Below are positions 10,523-23,290 of a stretch of DNA of 64,000 nt, one piece after another. This stretch comes from Plumapathes pennacea (lineage: Eukaryota > Cnidaria > Anthozoa > Antipatharia > Myriopathidae), in assembly GCA_964036295.1 (NCBI GenBank), contig OZ038467.1, positions 23,130,170 to 23,194,169 of the forward strand. The letters run 5' to 3'. The translations under genes were made by a program, and so were the position numbers. A model generated the notes under the pieces. The model did no database searches. It had not been told where the DNA came from and saw only the letters and a list, made by a program, of their open reading frames with translations. The stretch's first letter is position 1. Each line of letters begins with the position of its first letter.

Positions 10523-13500
10523 ATGGCAGAAGGTGGTGGTCGACCAGAGCACAGACGCTCAGAAGATGAACTCGCAGATAGAGATGAAACAAGTAAGTAT
10601 ACTGTATGTTGTATTTTTCTTCACTGACTCACAATAAAAAGATTAGTCTGTTCTTGACAAGATTAGGTTTGATGATGATGCATTTATATAGCGCAAATTC
10701 TATTTGTACATATTCAAATGTGCTTTACAATGATCTCTGAATTAGTGGTATGGTAATGGAGGACAGTTCACAGCACTGGGGAAATTCCCCTGCTCTTTTC
10801 GAGAAGTGTGTGAGTTCTTTAAAGTCCCTCATATTGGGTTAGTGAAGGTTGAGAGACTAGGTAAACAGCTTAATGTCCCCACCCAATGACGGAGGGTAGC
10901 TCAGACAGGAACATAATCCTTCCCACTTATGGCGCCGGGGTCAGATCCCCAAGTCAGGAATCAAACCTGGGCCGCATTGGTGAAAGACCGGCATGCTAAC
11001 CACTCGTTTGCGTGAACACCCACATAATTTGGCACATTCAGTGTGCAGTTCTTTTTGCTGTTATTGACCAAGAGGAATTACCCTGGAAGCCAGAGGTTTC
11101 TCGCTCTCGGAAGCTCTGAGCTGCACGGCCGTGTAGGGCTGGGGGTGAAACCAAGGGCTGCGGAGGGCTGATGGCGATGAGGTGGAGCTGAGGTGAGAGA
11201 ACTCTCCACCTCGCCCCCAGCCCTCCACGGCCCTTGGCTTCACCCCAGCCCTACAAGGCCACGCAGCTCGGAGCTTCCAAGAGCAAGAAACCTCTCGCTT
11301 CCAGGGTAAGGGGAAATAGGAATTATTGAATATCCTGCACCTAGTACAGATACTGTACACAAGATTGTGGTGCAACCTTTGACCCAATAGTGTTATTAAC
11401 CACACTTTTTTGATTGACAGACATCTAGATAATTTATTTCCCAGCATACATTTTGTTCCCCATTAATAAAAATCAATGCCTTCAGTGGGAAAGAGATAAA
11501 GAAAATAGCTGACTGGCTTGGGTCAAGTACAGTAGCAGTCAAGGCTGCGATCACTGAAGTTTTCCTTCAGTATTGAATTGCTGTCAAAAAGGACATTGCT
11601 TCTACTGTAGGCTTTTTGTTCATTAAATCACTACCTTGCTGCCATCTTTAAATAATTATTAAGAGGTATGCTCTTATGGATCCAAATTTACAGACACCAA
11701 TATTTTGTCAAGACATTGTTTGACCAAACCATCACCATCACCACAGGGGCAGGGCTGGGGGTAGCGCTCCCTCTGTTGAGAGGCTCTGCTCGAAAGGGTT
11801 CCCTTTTCAATTGTGAACAAATATTCCACAGTAACATCAATGTTCAATATTATGTGGTCACCTTTGTGCTTGGTACATGGTCGGTACTGTTTTCTTTTTC
11901 TTTTTTTTTTTTGGATCACTATTCTCTATTATTTTCCTACTGTTTGACACTAAAAGAATCAAGTCTGGTATTGAGAACTCATCAATTAAAAATGCTTTCA
12001 AAAGTGGATCTCAAAACAGTTCAGTTTTACACTATTTGATAGAAAGAACCAATTAATTTGAAAATGCATGCTTGCAAACATTAGCAGCTTATGGCAAGTT
12101 TAGGCAAATCTGCATTTAAGTCATTTGGTTGTCAAGTTTCCCAGCCAATGAAAAGTGATGACATAAATCTGTTTTAGGTGTGTTGCTTTGAAAAAAGCTG
12201 AGAAAATTAAGCTTCTGAATTTAGGAGTTGTAAGCCAAATAAAATGCATCATGCTCAAAGCTATATTTTACAGGTGCACCATCTGACATCGAACTTTTGA
12301 ATCTGTCGCTGGAAATTATTCACAGCTGGAAGTATCTTGGGATACGACTTGGCTTGAACAAAGACGTTCTTGAGGACATTGACACCAATATTGTTCAATA
12401 TCCAAGTCCCAGACAGAAAGCTCTTGCAATGCTAAGGGAGTGGCACAATAGAATGCCAAGTTCCTTCTCCTACACAGCCCTTTCAGAAGCTTTGCTACAA
12501 GAAGGACTATTTGAGCTGGAGCATAAATACTGTGGCTGTCAAAAGGTACAATTACTGGGTCTTGTTCTACTGAATTTACACAGGGTAGATTTAGTCATGA
12601 ATGATCTTTTTCCAAGTGATGCTGTGGTCATGTGCTCAAGCTTTATGTGACTCAAAATTGCAAATCTTCATTTCTTCAATCAATCAATCAATTGCTGTTT
12701 ATGAACAGCCCTTTCAAGCACGTGGCTAGAAACTTCTCGAGGGACCAACTCTCTTAGAAATGATTTGACCTGACCAAAGTACCAAAAATTGATTCCTTCT
12801 GCTGCTGTCAATAAAACTTATCATAAATGGCCAGAACCACATTTGAGCCTCACCATTTTAATTTTTTGATCAGTTGAAAAGCAACCATACCACACTTGGC
12901 CCACTCCTTTGCAGAAACACTGACTGGACAAAACATGTGCTAATTGACATTGTGGTGTTATGTGAACAAAACAGGTGCTTGATTTCCAAGAACTGAAGTA
13001 ATAAAGTTAATAATTATTTAGTGAAGAAAACTGTGGAACAGTATTTGAAATTGGTTGTGGCTCAGAGCTGGACCTCATAGATCTTATTTTTTATACCCAT
13101 ATACATAGTGATACATTTTATAAAGCATTACCATCAGCTCGAACCATTCGAAGGGCATTCATTGCTTATCTGATCGTACAGTGTTTATATATATTCATAT
13201 AATAAGAATACCAATACTATCAGAGTCAAATTTACAGTGCCCTGGATTACATTCATTTCAGCCTTGATTCAGATCTTTGATTTTTGATGAAACGGTCTGT
13301 ATTATATTCAGGGTTTGAAATTAATGGTAGTTCACGTTTTCCTGGAAAACCAAAAGCATTGCTGATGCAACCAAATACATCTGGTGTACAATGGTTGCAG
13401 TTTCTTGGGCAGACAGTGGATTTCAGAAAAATGGTGGAATTTTGTGTTGCAATGATGCTACAAAATTTTAACTTGATGATGTGTGGGATCTAAATAATTA

Positions 13501-16500
13501 AGTGGTCAGATTGGATGGGGAATCCAAAACATGACCTGTGGTTTTCCCTGGGACAAGTGAGCACAAAAGCTAAATTCAAACCCTGTCTGTCTGTTAAATA
13601 TTCAACAGTTTATTAAGACAACGTGTAACTTTGTCTTCTTTCAGAGTGCTGCTGGGTATCATGGTAGACAGGAACAGGAACATGGTATGGAAAATTACTG
13701 AGCTTTTATAAAAAATCTTTTCTTTCCCTTTTTGTCATCTCATTACCATACCCAACTTTTATCCTTTTTTTCTAAACATCATATCTAAAATTGTGTAGTA
13801 TGATAATATATGGTAGATCTTTTTTATATGTTTGGACTGTAGTGAAAGTTCTCTTTGCTCTGAACCTCAGGTAACTCAATAATTGGGTATAATAATTATA
13901 CACATGCAAGTTGAAGCTCCCTGGCCTCCACCTGCATATAAGGGAGGGTGGGGGTGTATTGTAGATGGAAGCCCTCTGGGACTTTTGTGTATGATAGTGT
14001 TCCAAATAGCGTCATCATGAGATAAAATGCCACATGTAACATAGTTTGAGATTTTGTGTGTGTGTGTGTGTGGGGGGGGAGCATTACCTTAAATAAGTAC
14101 GGAGTGTGCCGCTGAGTCCCTTTGACCCTGACCCTGTTTCAGACAAAATGTTGAATTGTATTGTGCAAGAACTTGTGGAAAAAACAGCCAAAAATTATAT
14201 AACGTAAAATCTTACAAATTGTTCTTTAATTTGTTTTTCTTTATTTTTAACGACTTGTGTTATTGTTGTTTACTGTGATGTCCCTGGCCACCCTGTGGTT
14301 ATTCTTGAATATCTCCTGTTCTTTTGCAACTTGCTGTACACTTGCAGAGAACTGCAAAGATTAGTTTCACTGGTGTTGAATTTTTATATCTAATTACTAA
14401 GTGTTGCTGATATTCTTCTATATTAAGCTCCTGCTGCTAGTCAGGAGAAATCACAGACAAGTGGAGGCAAGAAGACACATTGGAATCTATCAGGTACATA
14501 TACAGTATAATCAGTATAGTGCTTGAATTTGTTTTGCATTGTTCAATCCTTGGGCTGCATACAGTAGGTCATAATGTTTGCCTACACTTTACATCATATT
14601 GGGTTGAGGGCTGAGGAGACCACTGACATTTCAGGCTACGTGCAGCCATCCCTAGTCAAATTTCTGGGTATACCAACCCTGGACCAACAGCATGTTCGTA
14701 TGTGTATTAGGACTGCATGTTGTCCAATTAGGAAATAATTAGGTAAAAAAATAATGAGGACCTTGAATTAATTGAACGAGGCCACAGATCAAGTCCTCAG
14801 AATTTTTCTCGTCTGATTATTTTCGATTATTTCCAAGTTGGACAGCATGTAGTCCTGTTATGTGTAAATTATATTGTACTCGAGAAATTAAATTGCTGTT
14901 GTTTGTATAGACATTTGTGTATTTTCAAACTGTCCAATTAATCCCAATTGGAGAGTTTGAAAAATTAAGAAGTAATACTACAGTAGTTGCTTGTATTATC
15001 AACTTAGTAATACTTTAAGTGGTGTTGGTAGCAGTTGCTGCTATTAATGTATAGTTCTTTCTATTGATACAGGTCTTTGGTCTTCCCTTGCACAAAAACT
15101 GCATCTGAAGAAAGTCAAAGGTAAGTCAATATTCTGAACATTTTGTGCATACTGTAAAAAGTAAATACCTGTAAGGCTTGGGCTTCCATGTCTGCAGAGC
15201 AGATTTTAGAGTGTGAAGGGAGGGAGGGCTATTGCAAACATGTTAGCATGAGCACTCAGAGGGATCCGGTGGCATGCTATGCAGGAAAATTTGAAATCTT
15301 AGTCCTTAGAATAGAATCTAAATCTGAAGTGTTGTAGTACAAGTTCATATCATCAAACAAACTATGTGAGAATCAAATCTACTCTGGCCATGACACTCAC
15401 CAAACTTCTTTGTGCAACAGCTGGGCACCAATACAGGCACTGTGCAGGGGAGGGTTGGGGGAGGTAGAGGATTTCAGGATGGTACAGTGTACGAGTGTTC
15501 AGTAGTCAGATTATTGATGTCACCATCGAACAAAACCATGTTTTCAATCAAGAAGCAGCGAAAAAGATCTTTCACCAGCTGCACTGATTGCAACAAATCT
15601 AAGAAGCTTGTATATTGATTTTGAATTGATAAGGCTTCATTGAAACATCTAAATTGACTCTCCTTCATTATACAAACATCAGCCTTGTCTCAATTGGTTG
15701 TGAAAATGTAATTTCCTTCTTTGGTACCACAGGCAGCCCACAAGGTGTTACTAAGTCACGCCTGATCGGTCAAGGTCTGATGATGTCAGGCCGATCGGTT
15801 AATATGGATTTGTATGGGGAGATTTTCAAATCACATTTTATGCGTGAAAATAAAAAAATCTTTCTCCTGAAATTGGTCAGATAACATTACGAGTTCTTAT
15901 TTACTGTTTAAGGTGACTTTCAAGGCGATTTGGTGCCGATTTAGCGATTTTTTTTTGTGGTGATTGTGTATGTACTAAAAATTTGGACCTTTCCAAATTT
16001 TTAGTACATACTGTACACAATCACCACAAAAAAAATCGCTAAATCGGCGCCAAATCGCCTTGAAAGTCACCTTAAACGGTAAATAAGGACTCGTAATGTT
16101 ATCTGACCAATTTCAGGAGAAAGATTTTTTTATTTTCACGCATAAAATGTGATTTGAAAATCTCTCCATACAAATCCTTTTTAACCGATCGGCCTTGACG
16201 TCATCAGACCTTGACTGATCAGGCGTGACTTAGTAACACCTTGTGGGCTGCCTGTGTTGGTACCAAAAAAATATTGATATTCATAATTATGTATGGGTTT
16301 GGGTTCATTGGCAGTAATTCCAAGCAGATTAAAATAACTGTAGGACCCAACAGTGATCAGGGAAAACTTCTACTTTCAACACATGGCCAGCTGTACATGG
16401 TTTGGTGGGGTCAGAAAATGGTAGTTGATTTCTTGCTTAGCTTCATGCCAAGCTGGCAGACTGTCAATTCTTCTAACACTGCTGATCCATTTTTGTTCAG

Positions 16501-18871
16501 TGCAGTTTTGGAGAATTGGAATATTGGTATTGAGGCTTAAGATAAATAAGGATATTTCAATATAACCTGCAGTCTTGATAAGGCCTTTGCTTAAATTTAG
16601 ATCTCCTGCTTTTACAGGTCACCAGGATGCCTCCACAACCCAGGTAATCACATCACCAGAGGACCCACTTGTGAAGGAAGCTGCAGGTAAGTGAACTTTG
16701 GACAATTATTCTGCAATGTTTGTCTTGTGTGGATGGAAAGTCGATAAAAGGATTAAACCACCTTTTCTACTAGTAATGTATGAACTCCACTTATTCTTTT
16801 AAGCATGTACAAGACCTATGTAACAAAACCTGTCAAAGCCTTGTTTTAAAGAACACAATGTTACCCTACTCAAAATGGGGTGAGCTACCTTGTTTGTAAG
16901 CAGAGTTACATCAGTAGAATGGTGATGCAAAATATTGTAAGGTGTTGCAATCTTGCATCATCACTTGCAGTAGTCAGACATTTGCATCTTAAACATTTGT
17001 TTCTTTTTATGAGCATCCTTTTCCTACTTATTGATGAATTTTAATTGCACGGTTTCTTTGTAATGTTTTATGTGACAAACTTCTTTCTTCTCCTAGCTTT
17101 TCTGAAGGAGCAATACAGGACAGGAGAAGCAGATATTAACCCCCTGCCTTGGAACGAAGATTGGCAGTTGTCTCTGGACAAAATCTACACCAAACTACAA
17201 ATGGTCAGCAAGGAGAGGGAGAGATCGCATAACCGAACCGAAGATCCCTGCGACATGCACGAAATATTCAAATCGCACAAAGAATGCCGCAAAGAAAAAC
17301 CAAGAGTAGTTCTTGTCGAGGGAAAACCCGGGATTGGGAAGACAACGTTTACCCAGAAACTAACGTACGACTGGTCCAGGGAAAAGATAAAGGCTAGCGA
17401 ATCATTCCCTGATATCGAGATCCTCCTGAAGCTAAAATGCAGAGATCTAAAACGCGAAGAGCGTTCACCTGCTGTTGCTGACATTCTAAAGAAAGCCATT
17501 ACTGATCTGCTTCCACGCGATCGGCCAGATCTCAGAGATGCCCTGTTCAGATACATGAGAGAAGCGAATTCTGGTGTCCTTATGCTCCTCGATGGCTTGG
17601 ACGAGCTTCCTCGAGAGATCGATCTGTTTCCACTGATCAGAGGAGAGATTCTCTCTAACCTTCATCTTCTGCTTACAAGTCGAGACAACCCAAAACTACG
17701 AAAGTATTGCGACAGCCTTTTCCAGATCATTGGATTCACTTTGGAAGACGCGAAGTCCTACATTCTTCAGTTCTTCAAGAAGAACCCAGAAAATGGCCAA
17801 AAGCTCCTGAAACGAATTGATGCCCGAAGCAAAGATGGTGCGCTCCTTCGAGAAATGACTCACAGCCCGCTGAACACGACTCTTCTCTGTGCTGTCTGTC
17901 AGGAAACAGATGGCCAGCTGCCTTCGCACACAACTCAACTGTACCAAAAGATTATTTGGTGTATTCTGAAAATCTACTACAAGAAGAAAGCCCAAGATCC
18001 CCCCGTTGACATACTGGCGAAACATGAAGAAGACCTTGCCGCTCTCGGTCGTTTGGCTCTGCAAGGGCTTCAAAATGACCAACTTCACTTCAGTGAAGAC
18101 GACCTTCACGCCGAAGACCGCGCGACGACAATTTTGGATTGTGGATTCCTCTCAAAAGCAACAAGTGATTCAATTTTCAATCCTCGCTCAACGTATCAAT
18201 TCCTTCATAAGACATTGCAGGAATTCTTTGCTGCGTTAAATTTGCAGAAGCAGTCTTTGTCAGGTAACGAAGCTTATCTAGAATATTTTAGTGAGACTAC
18301 AGGTGATGGGTTTTTTGATAATTTTAAGTTCAAACAGGTAGCGATATTCCTTGCTGGTCTGATGAGTCAAAACTCCGAGGCGGGAGAAATTTGTGTTCGT
18401 CTAGTTCGCTCTCTCACACAGAACATTTCAAATACTGATGATTGTTCTAGTTTTCTTTACATATGCGATGTAATCCGTGAAAACGTCAGCGTCGACTTAG
18501 AAGAAGATTTACATTCAGCTGTCGTCAGCAGTTTCACTTGGGAGAGACTGGTACTGAACGGCGAGCGGCTTGATGAGAATTCAGTTGAATATCGACTTGT
18601 GTGTCAAGTATTGGAGAGAAACGGACCACTGGAATGGTTATATTTGGGCTTCAACGAGATAAAAGATATAAGTAAGCTAAGTAAATGTATTGTGAGAAAT
18701 TCAACACTGAAGTATTTATATTTGTTGAATAACCCGCTCCTTCATACAGGTGTTCCTGCACTCGCTAAAAATCTCCAACACAACAAAACTCTAGTAGTGT
18801 TATTGTTGGACAAGAAGTGGAGCAACGAGTTAAAAGAACACAACACACACCTGAATATTGGATATTTTTAA
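10523..18871 (+). CDS. DEATH-NACHT NOD-like receptor (8 exons, 779 aa)
   Basis: Intracellular STAND-type innate immune receptor. The coding exons are 10523-10592, 12274-12545, 13645-13684, 14428-14493, 15073-15120, 16618-16686 and 17097-18871, after an untranslated start of the first ATG exon at 10511. All junctions are GT-AG and in phase. Exon 12274-12545 encodes a death domain (about residues 25-112; helices around SWKYLGIRLGL and ALAMLREWHNRM). Four small phase-1 exons form a polar linker. The large exon holds the NACHT: Walker A GKPGIGKTT (264-272), Walker B LMLLDGLDE (350-358), sensor LLLTSRD (379-385) and the FLHKTLQEFFAAL helix (557-569). Two or three degenerate leucine-rich repeats follow near the C terminus, fewer than is usual for NLRs. 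Death-domain pairing suggests signalling to caspase or adaptor partners. Exon boundaries are predicted by eye. Confidence 0.85.
10671..11025 (-). mobile_element. tRNA-derived SINE
   Basis: On the minus strand the head carries a tRNA-like pol III promoter: an A-box-like TGGTTAGCATGCCGG and a B box GGTTTGATTCC. The body ends in a conserved tail read on the plus strand as TTTATATAGCGCAAATT followed by TTCAAATGTGCTTTACAA, then a short ATC-repeat tail. Tails of this kind are widespread in marine invertebrate SINEs. It lies in the first intron of the NLR gene, antisense to it. Confidence 0.65.
11078..11309. mobile_element. Palindromic MITE, 232 bp
   Basis: The two halves are near-perfect reverse complements: it begins TTACCCTGGAAGCCAGAGG and ends with the complement of TTACCCTGGAAGCGAGAGG, with a short central turn near 11195. 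It is GC-rich, unlike the surrounding intron. The minus-strand ORF across it is not thought to be coding. Confidence 0.7.
15720..16267. mobile_element. Long palindrome in an NLR intron
   Basis: Two arms of about 265 bp are near-identical inverted copies meeting at about 15989, with a loop of only a few bases. The outer ends read TTTGGTACCACAGGCAGCCC on the left, and the right end complements TTTGGTACCAACACAGG. The whole unit sits in the intron between exons 15073-15120 and 16618-16686, so the pre-mRNA would carry a 265-bp hairpin. There is no ORF of note. Confidence 0.75.
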
Positions 18872-21800
18872 CTATAAAAATGTACTGAGACAACAGACAA
18901 GCGTTTGTTTACATTTCACGGCTCACAAAACAATTTTCTCTTTGAATCAATTATGTTTCTCTTCAAAACTGAAACTTGTTTGACCAGAAATTTGTCAAAA
19001 AACCAACAACACGAGTTTATTTCTGTCAGGAAAAATATCCACACTGCTCAGCATTGTTTAGGGGAATTTTTTGAGGTGAAACAGTGGCATTTTCATTCAT
19101 AAAACGATTTGACAACAAGAAAATTCGACAAGAAAGCAGAAACACGGCGCGTTTGTGTCATGTTGTGAACAGAAATTCAAACATAGAGGCGTTTGACTGA
19201 GAAAACACATATTTATGGACCAGAAAAAATCATAATAACATCACATCGATAAAAAACATCAGGGAATAACATTTGAGCAGAAAACAATCAAAGAGAACAA
19301 GATATTTGAAATTTCTTACCGTAAACTTGTGAAATATGTGTTTCGCCGCGCGGGAACGGAAAACACTCCAAGTCACATCGCTTTTCTTGACACAAAAAAA
19401 GTCTTCAGCAGCTTCTACAGAATTTCCCTGACCGTCAGATTGAAGAACAACTCGTATTTATCAGCATAAAGCGGTGTAATGAAACCAGTAAATATCCAAA
19501 ACTGAATTCGAAAACAAAGTGTGTGTACAACTGTTCTTCTCTCGGTCTATGTACGGTGGTCCACAATTCAAAATAATGAACATAAAACCCATTAGAACGT
19601 ATTCACAGTCAGAAAAGAGTTCCGGTATATCCTCCAGAATTGTTTGAAGCCTTCAAAGATCTCGTCAGTTCATCTTGGGCAGTTGTATAATTTTGCGTTG
19701 AATAAAGCCATCCGTAATTCAAAATTCTTCTCGGCAGTCCAAGTAGCGTTGAGAAATCGAAGCGTAGTTTCCACAGAAGCAAGTACAGTGCGTTTTCCGT
19801 GCCGTTTTCTTTACACAGTTATTGCATCACCCACCTTTGCCGAGTTTCTTTCTCGTTCAAATTTTTTTGTTCAAATGATCAAGCGAAAACTTTCAACCAA
19901 TCAGCTGCTTGCGATTTTACAAAAGGATCGAAATACACCAATGAAAAAATTCTTCTATTTCCTCAGAGGTACGGTTCGCATATTCTCTCTGCTGCAAATA
20001 GCATGTTCACTGGTTAACTCGTTTTACGGTTACTCTGTAAAATTTAGTCCGCGATCCTTCAAACTTTTTTAAAAAAATTGCAGATTATTTCTGGAAAGAA
20101 AGATTTTAGAGATGAAGTGTTTTGCCGCGTGAAAAAGAAAACTTACGCTTGCCTGTTGCCACGTGATACAGACGTGGGGAGAGGTCATGTAATGTGTATT
20201 GTCTTTAGGAAATTTGATGATTACTTCTAAACTGTGCCACGCTTTCCGTAAAGTATTGCATTAAATGAACATTAGATTTGTACTGCATAGAAATAGTGTG
20301 TGTAGTGCAAGACTTAGACTCGTGAATTATACTTATTTTAATAAAGTCCAAACGAGGAGCTCAAACAATACGGTTAACTGCGACACTAAAATACCGTGAT
20401 TGCGTTTAGCACACTTTCCCCTCAGCTTGCTAACTGCCCCAAAAGAGAAATAAAAAGACAAAACGCAATTGAAAAACCATCTTTTAAATCACTGGCCGTC
20501 GACGTCACGCGATGGAGCGTCACCGATACATTGTTTATGCGTCAGCAGTCTGGTCTGTGCGCACGCGCACGCGCAGTAATGTGACAAAATGGCGACGGGA
20601 TGGCTTGGCAAGTTCTAGCTCGTGTTATACCTTTTGCCTTTATGTAAACTGCACCAAACGCTTCGTCTGGTCCGTACAGAAACGTACGCTGCGCAGGAAA
20701 CCACAAATTGCGTTCAAAGTCACGTCACAAGGTACGGGCGATCATTGTATCATGCTCGGAACGAATCCCGATTTTTTTATAACGAACACACTTTCCCAAT
20801 CCGTTGGCAGCTCGTTGTGTCGGGATTCCACTAAATAAAACCACCCGTTATCCTGAACTCAAGTCTAAACTCGAGTGTTTTGCAAGCAAATTATGTATTA
20901 ATGTTACGTTCATTCATGAACACGTGTTTGACAACAATGAAATGACTTGCAGTTCATAAGCACATGGGACATTTTAATTTTATTCATCGAGTTTATCAGT
21001 GCCCATGATACCACCAGGAAGAGAGTTTCTTTATTCATTTGTTTCAGAATATAAACTTGTGTCAATTCAATAAACATTTACACGTGTATTTTACAAGCTG
21101 GACCATTATTCAAACAACACTAAACGGACTCCAACCTGACAAAAGTTTGCAAAACATCACAGATAGAGGTCTCAACTGTATAACTTGAACTGACTTGGTC
21201 ATGGTATTCGATTAAAGTGTGTTTTAACATCTTGGGAATCTGGCACAGCTTGTAAAATACATTTGTAAATGTTTTAATGAATTGACCCCAGTGCATATAA
21301 TTTGTCGTATCAATGTTTGGAGGTGCAAATATCACTAGGGATCTGGGTATGGGGCTGCACAACGTGTTACAATATTATTTGCAGTTTTTGGCCAACAGGT
21401 TTTGCTCATTCTCACATATTTACTGAAATTCATAACTTTTCATTGTGAGTGTCAAATACTGAAGGTTCAATTACAAATAACATTGTCTAATAAATTATAG
21501 CAATTGCATAAATAATTGCTTGTTGATACAACTGTGTCAGTCAATGGAATGCACATCTATTGTCATATTAATCTAGCATATATTTAACTTCAATTGATGA
21601 CTTTGGCAACACAGTTCCATTGTTCAAAACATGACTACAGATGGTTATGGATTAAGGTCAAAATTTTGTTGTCATTTTAAAGCCTGGAAATGGGAAGCTT
21701 TCACTTACAAAATGACTTCCTTGATATGATGTTATGAGCTGGAACAATCTTTTACCTGGGTCTTTGATAAAAATACTTGTGTAGTGTCTAATTGGCAGAA

Positions 21801-21977
21801 AATGGATTTTCTTGACTGTACTGGCCGGCTAGCTTGATCAGGCTTTGAACATCTGAAACCAGAGGTGTACTGTACATGTCCCATGGGCTCAGCTGCCCTG
21901 GATGTCATCTCTATATGCATGTTAACTCCACACAGTGATGTTCAGGTTAAAACAATGAATGTTTGTTCTAGATACAG
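18872..21977. other. Gene-free stretch after the NLR gene
   Basis: About 3.1 kb without a recognisable gene. A 142-codon frame at 19644-20072 needs a non-ATG start and has no domain. 20490-20830 is locally CpG-rich (GCGCACGCGCACGCGCAG) and could be a promoter or repeat fragment. The NLR polyadenylation signal was not pinned down. Confidence 0.4.
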
Positions 21978-21981
21978 TTAA

Positions 21982-22180
21982 CCCTTTCACTCCCAAGCTC
22001 AAGATTCAGATTCTCCTAACCTTTTAAGAAGAAACTGTATGAGTGATGTAGTGAGAATTCATAGTTTAATCAGTTTTTGTCTGAACAAGGTGCTAAAAGC
22101 CAAGTTATCCTTTCGTTATATATTTCTGGTGAGAAACGGAAGGAGATAATTGAAGCTGGTCACTCTTAGAAGTGAAAGGC
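21982..22180. mobile_element. TTAA-type MITE (piggyBac-like family), best copy
   Basis: It is flanked by TTAA at 21978-21981 and 22181-22184. The termini CCCTTTCACTCCCAAG and AGAAGTGAAAGGC are imperfect inverted repeats. A TTAA duplication with CCC-starting ends is characteristic of piggyBac-type insertion. It is 199 bp and non-coding. Confidence 0.7.
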
Positions 22181-22189
22181 TTAATAGGT

Positions 22190-23290
22190 GACCTGTTCAG
22201 TTTTCAACTCATTTATATATCTTGGGTAATTTTCTATTCTTTTTCCCATTAAATCATTCAGTATCTTCCAAGCTGCTCTTTGGTTGTCAGAATTCTCTTT
22301 GATTTGTTTTTCACAATAGTTCTTTTAAGCTCATTTACTTCTTTGTCAATAAATGGTTTCTCATCTTTATAGGCCTTCCAATCAGCTGGCTGACAGTGTT
22401 TATAGCCTTTTTCTTCAGCCAGTCTCATTTGTTTTAATTCATATAACCACAGAGAAGGATGGTTTGCTTTCACACTTGCATACTGTAGTTCGGCATGGTG
22501 CATGTTTGTCATATACATTTAAAATGCATTTCCTATGCATTTCAGATATTACTTATGTGTTCATTTTTGTGTATGGCCACAGGGCATTTTTCAGTTCTGT
22601 TACAAATTGTTTCTCATCAAAGTTTTTAAACTTCCTTGATTCAATAAACATGGGTTGTCCTCTGGTTATACTGATTTTCCTTCATTGTAAATTAGATTGT
22701 GATCATTGATCAAAAGCGGGAATACTGTAGAGCGAATTTATGCTGTCTGTCTTGTTTGTGATAGATACACTTATTAGAGTAATACCTGGTAGCATTTGTT
22801 CTTGTGGGTTTTTTTATTGTCTCAGACAATTTTATTTTTGTTGATAATTAATTATTGTGTCTAACAGATGTTGAGTATTAGACTCTAAGGGATTAAAGAA
22901 TTTTGCAATTCAATTCTCCCAGAATATAAACTTCTGTGTATTTAACGTAGTATCCATTTTTTTCAAAAACATAAATTTTTTTGGAGTTTTCTACAGGGGT
23001 GTTTAATGGCCTATACCAACTTTTAACCAGAAATAGTCATGGATTTAGCTTTAGTATTTCAAGAGCAATTACCTTCAAGGTCACATTGTCTCGACTATGA
23101 GATTTTATTGTGCAAATATATACAAACTTCACCTCCATGTTGTTTCTATCACTATGGATGATATGATAGCCCCTCAATTGACCAGCTGATCTCAATAATA
23201 TTGTAATTTCATTTATCGGTTTCAATTCATTTATAGCTAAAATATCTAGAGGCTCATTCAGAATAACAATATTTCTAACTTGATCAATAT
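22190..23290 (-). pseudogene. Decayed LINE ORF2 (endonuclease to pre-RT region)
   Basis: Read on the minus strand, the pieces occur in the order expected for a non-LTR retrotransposon of the L2/CR1 type. About 23290-23037 gives an endonuclease fragment with the PLDILAINE motif and GYHIIHSDRN. Next come a LGDLNCN-like motif (near 22930) and an SDHNLIY-like motif (near 22710). At 22690-22190 there is RKFKNFDEKQF followed by a basic linker before the reverse transcriptase. Multiple stops and frameshifts separate the pieces (for example after TTKEQLGRY at 22258), so it is dead. The reverse transcriptase itself is absent. Confidence 0.65.

Noticed and set aside
19644..20072. 142-codon ORF
   Set aside because: Non-ATG start, no recognisable domain, and composition like the surrounding AT-rich DNA.
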